Positions 33,284 through 42,818 of a stretch of DNA of 64,000 nucleotides are shown in pieces. Each line of letters begins with the position of its first letter. Within the stretch, counting starts at the first letter, position 1. The position numbers and the translations under genes were made by a program. The notes beneath the pieces are model-generated. The model worked only from the letters and a program-made list of their open reading frames with translations, had not been told where the DNA came from and did no database searches. Source of the stretch: Enterococcus sp. 9D6_DIV0238. Lineage in GTDB: Bacteria; Bacillota; Bacilli; Lactobacillales; Enterococcaceae. Where the stretch lies: NCBI RefSeq assembly GCF_002174455.2, contig NZ_CP147246.1, forward strand, positions 62,001 to 126,000. The letters run 5' to 3'.

Positions 33284-33847
33284 ATGAAAAAAACGGCCAA
33301 ATTGGAAGAACGCAAAAATTATTTATTGTATGAATTTTTGGAAAAATTGAATAGGGAAGTTCCTTTTCAAAATGACGGACGAAAACTAGAAGAAGCATTT
33401 GTTCAGCAATACAAGATGATGGTAAACATGTCATTCAGTGCGAATATATTATATAAAGGACTTGATTATGCTTCACGACTTTATAATCATATCGCTAAGA
33501 TAGAATACACACGTTTGCATAAATTCATCATCCATCATCAGTTTGATCCTCAGCACACAGAAATGTTATTAAAAAGAATCAAGAAGGCACACAATGAATT
33601 GGTTCAAAATTCTCCTAGAACAAAAAAATCTGAGGGCGTAGAAATATTTTATGGGTTCACCGGTGGAAACCGTAAAAAGTATAAAATGAACCGTAAAGCG
33701 ATCACTCAAATGTATATTGTGATAAAAAAGGCATCTGAACAAAACCGATTGAAATTTGCGCAAGAGTTATGGGACAGGGGCTACCAAAAATTGAAAATGA
33801 AAAAGGCAGCTATTTGTTGGCGACTAAAAAGTTATACATGGCGTTAA
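33284..33847 (+). CDS. Uncharacterised basic 187-aa protein
   Basis: I do not recognise this protein. It is 187 aa, strongly basic and helical, with no signal peptide or membrane segment. Notable stretches are the N-terminal MKKTAKLEERKNYLLYEFLEKL and the C-terminal KKASEQNRLKFAQELWDRGYQ. I start it at ATG 33284 after AGGGGGAAG. The frame extends upstream to 33206 without a ribosome site. It is divergent from the XRE regulator and lies upstream of an Mga-like regulator gene. A nucleic-acid-binding role would fit the charge but is a guess. Confidence 0.65.
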   Translation: MKKTAKLEERKNYLLYEFLEKLNREVPFQNDGRKLEEAFVQQYKMMVNMSFSANILYKGLDYASRLYNHIAKIEYTRLHKFIIHHQFDPQHTEMLLKRIKKAHNELVQNSPRTKKSEGVEIFYGFTGGNRKKYKMNRKAITQMYIVIKKASEQNRLKFAQELWDRGYQKLKMKKAAICWRLKSYTWR

Positions 33848-33975
33848 AGGAACTCCTTAATGAATAACATACGCATAAAAAGTCTTTTTATTTGCGGCGC
33901 AATAATGATTTTTCTAATTTGTGTACTCAAAAGTTTGATTGTCTAATACAAAAACTGAATAAAAAATGAAAATCG

Positions 33976-34013
33976 ATGAGTCCTGCGTAGTTTATCTATG
34001 TAGACTCATTTTT
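33976..34013 (+). terminator. Terminator before the Mga-like gene
   Basis: Stem ATGAGTC (33976-33982) with GACTCAT (34003-34009) enclosing a second pairing, followed by TTTTT. Confidence 0.65.
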
Positions 34014-34060
34014 GTATTTAGAAAACATCAAAAACTAATTATTGGGGGAACACATAGGAG

Positions 34061-35539
34061 ATGGATTACAAAGAACTTATTGATTACGATGCCAGAAAAT
34101 TACTAGATCTTTTCTTATTACTTGCTTCTGCTGATGGCAAAGAAAAGTTGGAGATATTCTCAAGAAAATTATCTATAAATGCAAAAACGATTTTGCGTTA
34201 CATAAAGAAGATAAAGCTTCTTATCAAACGATTTCAATTGGAGGCGGAGTTATCGATCAGTCGCAAATCCATAAATTACTATTATTTAAAAAAATCTAGT
34301 GATTATTATGTAGAAATATTTTTAACTAGATTTTTGTGTGAGCTCCCTGAAATTATTTTTTTGAAGGCAATAATAGACGATACAACTATTCAAACGAAAG
34401 AATTTTCAGAAAGACTTTCAATTAGTGAGTCTAGTTTAAGAAGACGAATAAAAAAAATCGATTTATGGTTAAGCAAAAGTGGACTCTCTTTAAGAAGAGG
34501 CAGTTATCAACTTGTAGGAGATGAAGTACAAATTCGGGCATTTATTTTGCATTTTTATTGGCTTGTCTACCGAGGAACCATCGGCAGCTTTCTCTCATCT
34601 GAAATAGAATCTAGTGATAAATTAACAGAAACGATCATTCATTTTTTTCAGATTAAAATCAACGATCTTCAGAAACTATCTTTTTCCCGCATGATCCAGA
34701 TTGCATTATGGCGCGAAAACAATGGACATCAGATTCGTCAAAAAAGTGAGTGGTCTCCTTATTTAAAAGAAAGTGCCATTTTTTCAAATTTTGTTCAGAC
34801 GATTGTAAAAGAAGACTTCGCTAAAAAAATACCTTTGTCAGAATTTGCCTATCTGTATTTAATGATTCAGGCAAATTTTTTACCCTACTATGGTGCAAGT
34901 ATGCAAGCTTTTATTATTGAAGAACATTTTTTGAAAAAAACAACCTGCTATTTAAATACGCTAATAGCAACAACTAGATTTCGACAGATTTTTTGGGAGA
35001 AAAGGATCGAGCATTCCAAAGCAAGTGTGATAAGCTTTCTCTCTTTTCACTTACTTTATGAATTAGTTTCTGATTTATCATTCGACCGAAATCGTTCTGT
35101 CAACAAACTGCAGGAAATGTACCCTAAGTTTCTGAAAAGGATTCATACGTGTGTTGATGAACTGATAGTAGAAATTCCAATCTATAAAAAAGTGAAGAGA
35201 GAATTACTTGTTCATCGCTATTTCACAATCTTATCGACACTAACATCACCGGTTTACAATGAAAAAAAGATCGTTATTTGTTTGATGACAGATTTCTCCA
35301 TTGAAAAAGAATACGAATTAGGTAAGCGAATCACTGCTTTTTTTCAATACAAATATAATTTAGTCGTTATTTATGCTCGAACATCCAGTACGATCGGTTA
35401 TGCAACGCTTATTTTAACGACCACATACCACCAAAATTTATTTCATCAGTGTGAAAGGCCAGTGATGCTAATTGATATTGAATTTTGTGAAAAACAGTTT
35501 TTTCAATTGGAAAAATACTTAAAAAAAGTGATTAGTTGA
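34061..35539 (+). CDS. Mga/AtxA-like transcriptional regulator
   Basis: Regulator of 492 aa of the Mga helix-turn-helix type. Two N-terminal HTH segments are visible (residues 12-58, LDLFLLLASADGKEKLEIFSRKL with KTILRYIKKIK, and residues 100-137, FSERLSISESSLRRRIKKID). The middle is long and helical, as in PRD-like domains. The C terminus (KKIVICLMTDFSIEKEYELG) resembles an EIIB-like domain. These proteins activate surface or virulence genes in streptococci, enterococci and Bacillus anthracis and may be tuned by PTS phosphorylation. The regulon here is unknown. It ends 60 bp before the aldo/keto reductase gene. Confidence 0.8.
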   Translation: MDYKELIDYDARKLLDLFLLLASADGKEKLEIFSRKLSINAKTILRYIKKIKLLIKRFQLEAELSISRKSINYYYLKKSSDYYVEIFLTRFLCELPEIIFLKAIIDDTTIQTKEFSERLSISESSLRRRIKKIDLWLSKSGLSLRRGSYQLVGDEVQIRAFILHFYWLVYRGTIGSFLSSEIESSDKLTETIIHFFQIKINDLQKLSFSRMIQIALWRENNGHQIRQKSEWSPYLKESAIFSNFVQTIVKEDFAKKIPLSEFAYLYLMIQANFLPYYGASMQAFIIEEHFLKKTTCYLNTLIATTRFRQIFWEKRIEHSKASVISFLSFHLLYELVSDLSFDRNRSVNKLQEMYPKFLKRIHTCVDELIVEIPIYKKVKRELLVHRYFTILSTLTSPVYNEKKIVICLMTDFSIEKEYELGKRITAFFQYKYNLVVIYARTSSTIGYATLILTTTYHQNLFHQCERPVMLIDIEFCEKQFFQLEKYLKKVIS

Positions 35540-35599
35540 AGCCCTTTCATAGAGTTGTGGTACACTATAAAAGTAAAGACAAATTTAGGAGGTTTCACA

Positions 35600-36511
35600 G
35601 TGAAGAAAATTCAATTTGGAACAAGTGAGTTAGAAGCGGCATCGGTCATTCTTGGATGTATGAGGATGAATGGAGCAGAAAATCCTACAGAAGTAATTGA
35701 AACCGCATATGAGAATGGCATTGATTTTTTTGATCATGCGGATATTTACGGAGGAGGAGAATGTGAAACGATTTTTGGCAATGCTTTAAAAGAATCCGCA
35801 ATTAATAGAGAGGATATCATTATCCAAACAAAATGTGGGATCCGCAAAGGAATGTTTGACTTCTCAAAAGAGCATATTGTTGCTTCTGTTGAAGGCAGTT
35901 TAAAGCGTTTGGGTGTGGATTATGTTGATGCTTTATTATTACATCGCCCTGACACTTTAGTAGAACCAGAAGAAGTTGCTGAAGCTTTTGATCAATTAGA
36001 ATCTCAAGGGAAAGTAAAATATTTTGGTGTAAGCAATCAAAAACCAATGCAAATTGAATTGCTGAAAAAAACCGTCAAACAACCATTGCTGGCAAATCAG
36101 CTACAGTTTGGAATCAAGCATACTGGAATGATCGATCAAGGAATTCATGTCAATATGACTGATGAAGCAAGTATTGACAGAGATGGGAGTATTTTAGATT
36201 ATTCTAGATTGAATCAAATGACGATCCAAGCGTGGTCTCCTTATCAATATGGATTTTTTGAAGGTGTTTTTCTAGGAAATGATAAATTCTCAGAGTTAAA
36301 CCAAATACTGGATCGCATTGCTGAAAAGTATGGTTGCTCGTCAACTGGTTTAGCAACGTCTTGGATTTTAAGACACCCTGCGAATATGCAAGTGATTGCA
36401 GGAACGATGAATACTAAGCGTATCAAAGAAATAGCGCAAGCAGCTGATATCGTACTTTCAAGAGAAGAATGGTATGAGATTTATCGTGCTGCGGGGAATA
36501 TTCTACCTTAA
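35600..36511 (+). CDS. Aldo/keto reductase
   Basis: NADPH-dependent oxidoreductase of 303 aa, YdhF-like. Catalytic residues can be placed: Asp and Tyr in DHADIYGGG, Lys in IIQTKCGIR, and His in DALLLHRPD. The C-terminal NADP site is IAGTMNTKRIKEIAQAADI. I start it at GTG 35600, 9 bp after TTAGGAGG. The frame extends to 35555 without a ribosome site. Physiological substrate is unknown. It may be co-transcribed with the Mga-like gene or have its own promoter in the 60-bp gap. Confidence 0.9.
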   Translation: MKKIQFGTSELEAASVILGCMRMNGAENPTEVIETAYENGIDFFDHADIYGGGECETIFGNALKESAINREDIIIQTKCGIRKGMFDFSKEHIVASVEGSLKRLGVDYVDALLLHRPDTLVEPEEVAEAFDQLESQGKVKYFGVSNQKPMQIELLKKTVKQPLLANQLQFGIKHTGMIDQGIHVNMTDEASIDRDGSILDYSRLNQMTIQAWSPYQYGFFEGVFLGNDKFSELNQILDRIAEKYGCSSTGLATSWILRHPANMQVIAGTMNTKRIKEIAQAADIVLSREEWYEIYRAAGNILP

Positions 36512-36595
36512 AATACAAGTTTTTCATATAATCTTCACAATGATTTAGTATCATTCTTTTTGTAAAGCAATTCTATTTTGTGTGTGAATAATATA

Positions 36596-36632
36596 AAAAG
36601 TCCATTCCGTGTGTGGGGAATGGACTTTTTTG
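36596..36632 (+). terminator. Terminator after the aldo/keto reductase gene
   Basis: Perfect stem AAAAAGTCCATTCC (about 36596-36608) with GGAATGGACTTTTT (36617-36630). Probably bidirectional. Confidence 0.85.
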
Positions 36633-36639
36633 GCTAAAG

Positions 36640-36786
36640 TTACTTGCTTTGATTCGTTGGTAATGATGCTTTTTGCTGAAGTAGTGTTTTTATTTGTTCC
36701 TCTATTTTATCCGCAAGTGAGTGATCTTCCAATATTTTCATGTAGTCTTTCAATAAATAATGTAAATCGATGGTAGAAAAGATGCA
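36640..36786 (-). pseudogene. C-terminal remnant of an unknown gene (minus strand)
   Basis: In the 572-bp gap before polA, the minus strand holds 48 open codons ending in TAA at 36640-36642. They read like the helical tail of a protein (LHYLLKDYMKILEDHSLADK, then EEQIKTLLQQKASLPTNQSK). There is no start codon with a ribosome site and the front is missing. I do not know the family. From 36790 to 36940 I see only AT-rich sequence, including a possible -10 box TATTAT at about 36877. Confidence 0.4.
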
Positions 36787-36944
36787 TCAAAAAATAGTAG
36801 TTAAGAAGAAGGATTTTATCGAAGAAAAGTTACATTTTAGAAATCTTTCATTCACATTTTATTCATAACTTCCTTGTATTATTTAACTATCGAAACAAAA
36901 CAAAAAAAGTGTGTGTTTGTTTCATTTGTGTGAATCCTAATGTT

Positions 36945-36975
36945 CCGCTCTGAATGTGTGCAGAGCGGTTTTTTT
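36945..36975 (+). terminator. Terminator upstream of polA
   Basis: CCGCTCTG (36945-36952) pairs with CAGAGCGG (36961-36968), followed by seven T residues. No gene lies directly before it, so it may end a short untranslated transcript. Confidence 0.7.
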
Positions 36976-37083
36976 GTGCTTTAAATTTGAATGTGCTCTT
37001 TCCTTTCTTCTCTACTGCAAAGTTTTAAGATTTTTGTTAGAATAGAGAAGGACACCAGTTTGCTGAAGATGAGGAGAAATAGA

Positions 37084-39723
37084 ATGACAAAAAAGAAGTT
37101 ATTATTAGTAGATGGGAATAGTGTAGCGTTTCGAGCGTTTTATGCTGTTCAAAATTTTGAGTCATTTAAAACAAAAAATGGCTTACATACAAATGCGATT
37201 CTTTTTTTCAACAATATGTTGGACAATATCATGCAAAAAGAAGAGCCGAGCCACGTCTTGATTGCTTTTGATGCGGGAAAGACGACCTTCCGCCATGCTT
37301 TTTTTGATGACTATAAAGCTGGTCGAGCTAAAACTCCAGGTGAGTTTAAAGAACAAATGCCTTATATTCGCGAGCTGATCGATGCTTTGGGGATACAACA
37401 TTATGAGTTGCCGGAATACGAAGCAGATGACATTATTGGAACTCTTGCACGTCGTGTGGAAGCAGATGATTTTGAAGTAGTTGTTGTCTCTGGGGATAAA
37501 GATTTAACGCAATTGGCTGATAAGAATATCAGGGTAGAGGTGACTGCAAAAGGTGTTAGTGAATTAGTCACTTATACACCAGAATTTATTAAAGAAAAAT
37601 ATGGCTTGACTCCTTTGCAAATAATCGATATGAAAGGTCTTGCAGGAGACAGCTCAGATAATATACCTGGGGTCACTCGGGTAGGAGAAAAAACAGCGAT
37701 CAAGTTATTGGCAGAGTACGGTTCGGTTGAAGGCTTATACGAGCATATCGATGAGTTAAAACCAAGTAAGATGAAAGAAAACTTGATCAATGATAAAGAA
37801 CAGGCCTTTTTAAGTAAAAAGCTTGCAACGATCGATGTCAATGCACCGATCGATATTTCTATCGACAGTTTAGTTTATAATGGAAAAAATTTAGACAAAT
37901 TAGTTCCTTTCTATCGTGAGATGGAGTTTAAACAACATTTAAGTAAATTGGACATTGAAGAAGAAACCGTTGATTTAGCGGATGTTCATTTTGATGTAGT
38001 GGACACATTTACAAAGGAAATGTTTACAGAAGATATGGCTTTGTATGTAGAAATGATGGAAGACAATTATCATACATCGCCGATCGTCGGGGTAGCGTGG
38101 GGAACTAAGAAAAAGATTTATACAACAAACAATTTAGCTCTTTTTGAAAGTCAGCCCTTTATCGACTGGCTATTGTCAGATAAATATCAGAAAGTCGTAT
38201 ATGATACGAAACGTACGTATGTAGCACTTAATCGTTATGTTGGCAAAACAAAGGGCATCAAGTTTGATGTATTATTGGCGGCATATCTGTTGGATACAAA
38301 TGACAATAGTGCGGATATCGAAGGTGTTGCGCAATATTACGGATATGGTGACATTCGATCAGATGAAGCGATCTATGGAAAAGGGGCTAAAAAAGGCTTA
38401 CCGGAAGACGAAGAAGTATTCTTTAGTCACTTGGCAAGAAAAGTCAATGCGATTCATTTTCTGACAGAAAAGCTGGATCATGAATTAGCTGAAAAAAATC
38501 AATCTGATCTATTTTACAAAATGGAATTACCGTTGTCTCGTATTTTAGCTGATATGGAAATTACTGGAATCAGAGTAGATGCGCAGCGGTTGAAAGACAT
38601 GCGCATCGAATTTTCAGATCGTCTACGTGAAATCGAACAAAAAATCTATGCTGAAGCGGGTGAAGAATTCAACTTGAATTCGCCAAAACAATTAGGAGTG
38701 ATCCTATTTGAAAAAATGGGCTTGCCAGTCATCAAAAAGACGAAAACAGGCTATTCTACAGCTGTGGATGTTTTGGAGCAATTGAAGGAACAGGCACCGA
38801 TCGTCGAAGATATTTTAGTGTACCGTCAAATCGCTAAAATCCAATCGACCTATGTAGAAGGTTTGCTCAAAGTGATCCAGCCTGACGATAAGATCCATAC
38901 ACGTTATGTGCAGACTTTGACACAAACCGGGCGTTTAAGTTCGATCGATCCCAATCTACAAAATATTCCGATCCGTTTGGATGAAGGTAGAAAAATTCGT
39001 CAGGCATTTGTTCCAAGAGAAAAAGATTGGCGTATTTTCTCTTCAGATTATTCACAAATTGAATTGCGGGTATTGGCGCATATCTCAGACGATCAGCATC
39101 TAAAAGAAGCTTTTATTGAAGGACAGGATATCCATTCTAGTACGGCGATGCGAGTCTTTGGAATTGAAAAAGCAGAGGATGTAACGCCAAACATGCGACG
39201 TCAAGCAAAGGCAGTGAATTTCGGAATTGTTTATGGAATCAGTGATTATGGCTTATCTCAAAATCTAGGAATCACTAGAAAGCAAGCACAGGAGTACATT
39301 GATACGTACTTTGAAAAGTATCCAGGTGTTAAAAAATATATGGAAGAAATCGTTCGTGATGCAAAAGATAAAGGATTTGTTGAAACGTTGTATCATCGAC
39401 GCCGTTATTTGCCTGATATCAATTCACGAAACTTTAATTTGCGATCATTTGCTGAACGGACAGCTATCAATACGCCGATTCAAGGAAGTGCTGCGGATAT
39501 TTTGAAAATTGCAATGATCGAAATGGATCAACGCTTAAGAGAAGAAAAAATGCAGGCGACTATGCTGCTTCAAGTACACGATGAACTCGTTTTTGAAGTT
39601 CCTGAAACAGAGCTTGAAAAACTAAACACTTTAGTCAAAGATGTTATGGAAAATGCAGTTGCCCTTCATGTACCTCTGATTACAGATAGTAGCTGGGGCA
39701 AAACATGGTATGAAGCAAAATAA
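37084..39723 (+). CDS. polA: DNA polymerase I
   Basis: Repair and Okazaki-fragment-processing polymerase of 879 aa. The 5'-nuclease domain spans residues 1-290 (LLLVDGNSVAFRAFYAV, GDSSDNIPGV). A 3'-5' exonuclease-like domain follows, but its first catalytic motif reads ALYVEMMEDN, without the Asp-X-Glu pair, so proofreading is probably lost as in Bacillus relatives. Polymerase motifs are A (DYSQIELRVLAHIS), B (RRQAKAVNFGIVYG) and C (VHDELVFE). I start at ATG 37084 after GAGGAG. The open frame reaching to 36991 is not needed. mutM and coaE follow. Confidence 0.97.
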   Translation: MTKKKLLLVDGNSVAFRAFYAVQNFESFKTKNGLHTNAILFFNNMLDNIMQKEEPSHVLIAFDAGKTTFRHAFFDDYKAGRAKTPGEFKEQMPYIRELIDALGIQHYELPEYEADDIIGTLARRVEADDFEVVVVSGDKDLTQLADKNIRVEVTAKGVSELVTYTPEFIKEKYGLTPLQIIDMKGLAGDSSDNIPGVTRVGEKTAIKLLAEYGSVEGLYEHIDELKPSKMKENLINDKEQAFLSKKLATIDVNAPIDISIDSLVYNGKNLDKLVPFYREMEFKQHLSKLDIEEETVDLADVHFDVVDTFTKEMFTEDMALYVEMMEDNYHTSPIVGVAWGTKKKIYTTNNLALFESQPFIDWLLSDKYQKVVYDTKRTYVALNRYVGKTKGIKFDVLLAAYLLDTNDNSADIEGVAQYYGYGDIRSDEAIYGKGAKKGLPEDEEVFFSHLARKVNAIHFLTEKLDHELAEKNQSDLFYKMELPLSRILADMEITGIRVDAQRLKDMRIEFSDRLREIEQKIYAEAGEEFNLNSPKQLGVILFEKMGLPVIKKTKTGYSTAVDVLEQLKEQAPIVEDILVYRQIAKIQSTYVEGLLKVIQPDDKIHTRYVQTLTQTGRLSSIDPNLQNIPIRLDEGRKIRQAFVPREKDWRIFSSDYSQIELRVLAHISDDQHLKEAFIEGQDIHSSTAMRVFGIEKAEDVTPNMRRQAKAVNFGIVYGISDYGLSQNLGITRKQAQEYIDTYFEKYPGVKKYMEEIVRDAKDKGFVETLYHRRRYLPDINSRNFNLRSFAERTAINTPIQGSAADILKIAMIEMDQRLREEKMQATMLLQVHDELVFEVPETELEKLNTLVKDVMENAVALHVPLITDSSWGKTWYEAK

Positions 39724-39735
39724 TAAATAAATTAA

Positions 39736-39824
39736 AAAGAGACTGGTTGATCGGTTGGTTCAGAGAATGCTTAATGCGGAAGATAAGCCTATCTGTTTCA
39801 CTGCCATCATCATCAGTCTCTTTC
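39736..39824 (+). terminator. Hairpin between polA and mutM
   Basis: AAAGAGACTG (39736-39745) pairs with CAGTCTCTTT (39814-39823) around a 68-bp loop. It may attenuate rather than fully separate the two genes. Confidence 0.5.
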
Positions 39825-39843
39825 CGCTAAGGAGAGATGGAAA

Positions 39844-40680
39844 ATGCCTGAACTACCAGAAGTTGAAACGGTTCGAAAAGGGTTGGAAAAATTAGTCATC
39901 GGACAAACGATACAAGAAGTTACGATTTTATGGCCGAGAATCATTGAAGCACCTGAAGCAGAGATTTTTGCTTTAAAACTTGTTGGTCAACGTTTAGAAA
40001 AAATGGAACGACGAGGAAAATATTTGCTATTTAAGTTTACTGATTATGATATGATCTCTCATTTACGTATGGAGGGAAAATACGAAACACACGATAGCGC
40101 AGATGCAGTGGATAAGCATACTCATGTAATATTTAAGTTTACGGATGGCACAGAACTTCGTTATTTAGATGTTCGTAAGTTTGGACGAATGACGCTGGTT
40201 GAAAAAGATCAGGGGATAAATTATAAAAGTATTCTAGCTCTAGGCCCGGAACCAGTTCCAACTGAGTTCAAATTGAAACCATTTCGTGAAGGTCTAAAAA
40301 AACATCACAAGGCAATCAAACCTTTGCTTTTAGATCAACGTTTAGTAACTGGATTAGGGAACATCTATGTTGATGAAGCATTGTGGGAGGCCCAAATCCA
40401 CCCAGAACAACCCGCGGATTCGTTAAATGGCAAAGAAGTAAGTAAGCTTTATTATGCGATCATCGATGTTTTAGGCCGAGCTGTTGAAGCTGGCGGGACA
40501 ACGATTCGCAGCTATTTAAATGCATTAGGAGAAGCTGGGACCTTTCAAGTTTCATTAAATGTATATGGTCAGACAAATCAGCCTTGTCTAAAATGCGGCA
40601 CACCAATAAAAAAAATCAAAGTCGCTCAAAGAGGCACTCATTTTTGTCCGAAATGTCAAACACTGAAAGTGAGGAGCTAG
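39844..40680 (+). CDS. mutM: Formamidopyrimidine-DNA glycosylase
   Basis: Bifunctional glycosylase/AP lyase that removes 8-oxoguanine and formamidopyrimidines from DNA. The 278-aa protein starts with the catalytic MPELPEVETVRKGL (Pro2, Glu3), contains the H2TH segment GLGNIYVDEALW, and ends with a four-Cys zinc finger (CLKCG, then CPKC). It is followed 5 bp downstream by coaE, as in many lactobacillales. Its ribosome site is AAGGAGAG. Confidence 0.97.
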   Translation: MPELPEVETVRKGLEKLVIGQTIQEVTILWPRIIEAPEAEIFALKLVGQRLEKMERRGKYLLFKFTDYDMISHLRMEGKYETHDSADAVDKHTHVIFKFTDGTELRYLDVRKFGRMTLVEKDQGINYKSILALGPEPVPTEFKLKPFREGLKKHHKAIKPLLLDQRLVTGLGNIYVDEALWEAQIHPEQPADSLNGKEVSKLYYAIIDVLGRAVEAGGTTIRSYLNALGEAGTFQVSLNVYGQTNQPCLKCGTPIKKIKVAQRGTHFCPKCQTLKVRS

Positions 40681-40685
40681 GATAG

Positions 40686-41279
40686 ATGGGAATGATATTA
40701 GGATTAACTGGAGGGATCGCTACAGGCAAGAGTACAGTCGTTGAGATTTTTAAAGAGGAAGGTTTTCCTATTGTGGATGCGGATGTAATCGCAAGAGAAA
40801 TAGTTGAGCCGGGGACTCCCGGACTTCAAGCGGTCGTTGATGCATTTGGTTCTGAACTATTGTTTGCTGATGGTTCCTTAAATAGAAAAAAACTGGGAAA
40901 GATCATTTTCTCAGATAAGCAAAAGAGAGAGCGATTGAATCAAGTACTGTCACCGTTTTTAAGAGAAGCTATCTTAACGGATATCGCTCGGAAGAAAAAT
41001 CTGTCATCCTTAGTTATTGTAGATATTCCTTTGCTTTATGAAGGAGGCTATGATGCGGTTGTCGACCAAGTCGCAGTGGTTTACATTCCAGAAGAGCTAC
41101 AATTATCTCGTTTAATGAAGAGAGATGATCTTTCAGCTTTAGAGGCTGAACAAAGAATCGATAGTCAAATGCCGATCGAAGAGAAAAAAAATCGTGCAGA
41201 TATCATTTTTGATAATCAAAAAACAACGGAAGAGACAAAAAAACAAGTCAAGAAATGGCTTTCAAAAAATATTTTTTGA
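40686..41279 (+). CDS. coaE: Dephospho-CoA kinase
   Basis: Last enzyme of coenzyme A synthesis, phosphorylating the ribose 3'-OH of dephospho-CoA. The 197-aa protein has the P-loop GLTGGIATGKST at residues 6-17, the family stretch VDADVIAREIVEPG and the LIDxPLLYE-like motif IVDIPLLYEGGYD. It is the third gene of the polA-mutM-coaE run and ends at a terminator. Confidence 0.96.
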   Translation: MGMILGLTGGIATGKSTVVEIFKEEGFPIVDADVIAREIVEPGTPGLQAVVDAFGSELLFADGSLNRKKLGKIIFSDKQKRERLNQVLSPFLREAILTDIARKKNLSSLVIVDIPLLYEGGYDAVVDQVAVVYIPEELQLSRLMKRDDLSALEAEQRIDSQMPIEEKKNRADIIFDNQKTTEETKKQVKKWLSKNIF

Positions 41280-41342
41280 TTATATAAAATTAGTGTTATA
41301 TAGTTATTTTATTTATGTTTATAGATAGTGCTAGTTAATTTC

Positions 41343-41384
41343 GAAATAGCGATGTGAAAATAAAAAATCACATGGCTATTTTTG
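41343..41384 (+). terminator. Terminator after coaE
   Basis: AAATAGCGATGTGA (41344-41357) pairs, with one mismatch, with 41368-41381, followed by T residues. Confidence 0.8.
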
Positions 41385-41471
41385 CGTTTTTATGAGGTTT
41401 AATTCGATTTATTAGTATTTAGGAAATAATTATATAGTTAATTTTTAATAACTAAATATTTTAAAAATATA

Positions 41472-41500
41472 TAGACAATTATATTTGATTTGTGTTATCT
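41472..41500 (+). promoter_or_regulatory. Promoter of the polysaccharide cassette
   Basis: TAGACA (41472-41477) and TTATCT (41495-41500) have a 17-bp spacer. They follow a very AT-rich stretch (41400-41470) that could act as an UP element. Confidence 0.5.
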
Positions 41501-41548
41501 TACGTAAAAGAAAAATGAAAAAAATAAACAAACATAGGGGAATTAAGG

Positions 41549-42778
41549 ATGAAAAAAGAAATAGTTGTGATCGGCTTAGGTTACGTAGGATTACCGAGTG
41601 TTATGAATCATGTAGAAAATGGTCATCAGGTAATTGGATTTGACATTGACCAAAGGAAGATAGAGTCACTGAATAGAGGTGTCAGCTATCTTGATACAAT
41701 GTCAAACGAATCGATTACTGAGATGTTAAAAAAGGAAACAGTTTTTACAGCTGACGAACAAATGCTGAAGGATAGAGATGTCTACATTATTGATGTGCCA
41801 ACGCCGATTGACGATCATAAAATTCCTGATTTGAGTTATGTGAAATCCGCAGTAAGTCTGATTGAAGATAAAGTGAAAGTAGGATCATTGATTATTTTAG
41901 AAAGTACTACTTATCCAGGAACGACGGAAGAATATCTGGTGGAAAAGTTCGCTGCAAAAGGCTACAACATAGGTACTGATTTGTACATTGCGTATTCTCC
42001 TGAACGAATCGATCCAGGAAATACAGAATCTTTAAGTGCGAAAATTCCAAGGATCGTAGCAGGATATACTAAAAACTGTCTTGCGCAAGCAAAAGCGTTA
42101 TACGGAGATCATGTATCAGCGGTTTCAAGCTTAAAAATAGCAGAACTTGCAAAGATTTATGAAAATACATTTAGACTAGTCAACATTGCTTTAGCAGATG
42201 AGCTGCAAAAAATCACGGATAATTTAGAAATCAGTGTAGGAGAAGTCTTGGAGGCAGCAGCAACCAAGCCGTTTGGATTTATGAAGTTTACACCAAACTT
42301 AGGGATTGGTGGTCATTGTATTCCAGTTGACCCATATTATCTCACTTGGTTGATGGAAAAAAGAGGAATCGATACTCCATTGATCAGTACAGCAGGCCAA
42401 ATCAATGATTCAATGCTCGACTATCATTTACATAAGATCAATGACTATCTCGTTGAACGGGGAGAAAAACTTGGAGAACTGAAAGTTGCGATCTTGGGAG
42501 TAACCTATAAGAAAAATGTAGCAGATATCCGAATGTCATCAGTTCGTAAATTGATGGAAAAATTAGGAGAAACAACCGAACACATTGTTGCTTATGACGA
42601 TGTCTTGCATGCTTACTACACCAAAGAGGATGAGAAGATATGCTGTTTAGAGAACAATTACCATGAACTTACTTCTTTTGATTTAGTGATCTATGCTGTG
42701 GATCATGAACGCTATGAAGAAAACAAGCCAAAGATCATTGAAAATAGCCGTCTTTTTTACGATTTGACGACAGTCTAA
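41549..42778 (+). CDS. Nucleotide-sugar dehydrogenase (UDP-HexNAc type)
   Basis: NAD-dependent enzyme of 409 aa that oxidises C6 of a UDP-sugar to a uronic acid. The Rossmann motif is VIGLGYVGLP (residues 6-15). The active-site Cys lies in GIGGHCIPVDPYYL (about residue 257), the form found in UDP-ManNAc/UDP-GlcNAc dehydrogenases (WecC, WbpA, TviB) rather than UDP-glucose dehydrogenases. It heads a three-gene cassette with a membrane-anchored protein and a hyaluronan-synthase-like glycosyltransferase, so it probably supplies an acidic amino-sugar precursor. The exact sugar is inferred. Confidence 0.88.
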   Translation: MKKEIVVIGLGYVGLPSVMNHVENGHQVIGFDIDQRKIESLNRGVSYLDTMSNESITEMLKKETVFTADEQMLKDRDVYIIDVPTPIDDHKIPDLSYVKSAVSLIEDKVKVGSLIILESTTYPGTTEEYLVEKFAAKGYNIGTDLYIAYSPERIDPGNTESLSAKIPRIVAGYTKNCLAQAKALYGDHVSAVSSLKIAELAKIYENTFRLVNIALADELQKITDNLEISVGEVLEAAATKPFGFMKFTPNLGIGGHCIPVDPYYLTWLMEKRGIDTPLISTAGQINDSMLDYHLHKINDYLVERGEKLGELKVAILGVTYKKNVADIRMSSVRKLMEKLGETTEHIVAYDDVLHAYYTKEDEKICCLENNYHELTSFDLVIYAVDHERYEENKPKIIENSRLFYDLTTV

Positions 42779-42818
42779 ATGATTGAAATCTGGATAGGAA
42801 ATGGGTGAGGTGATTGAA

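Noticed and set aside
38010..38100. Loss of 3'-5' exonuclease residues in PolA as a novelty
   Set aside because: Several Firmicute PolA proteins are known to lack proofreading residues, so this is expected.
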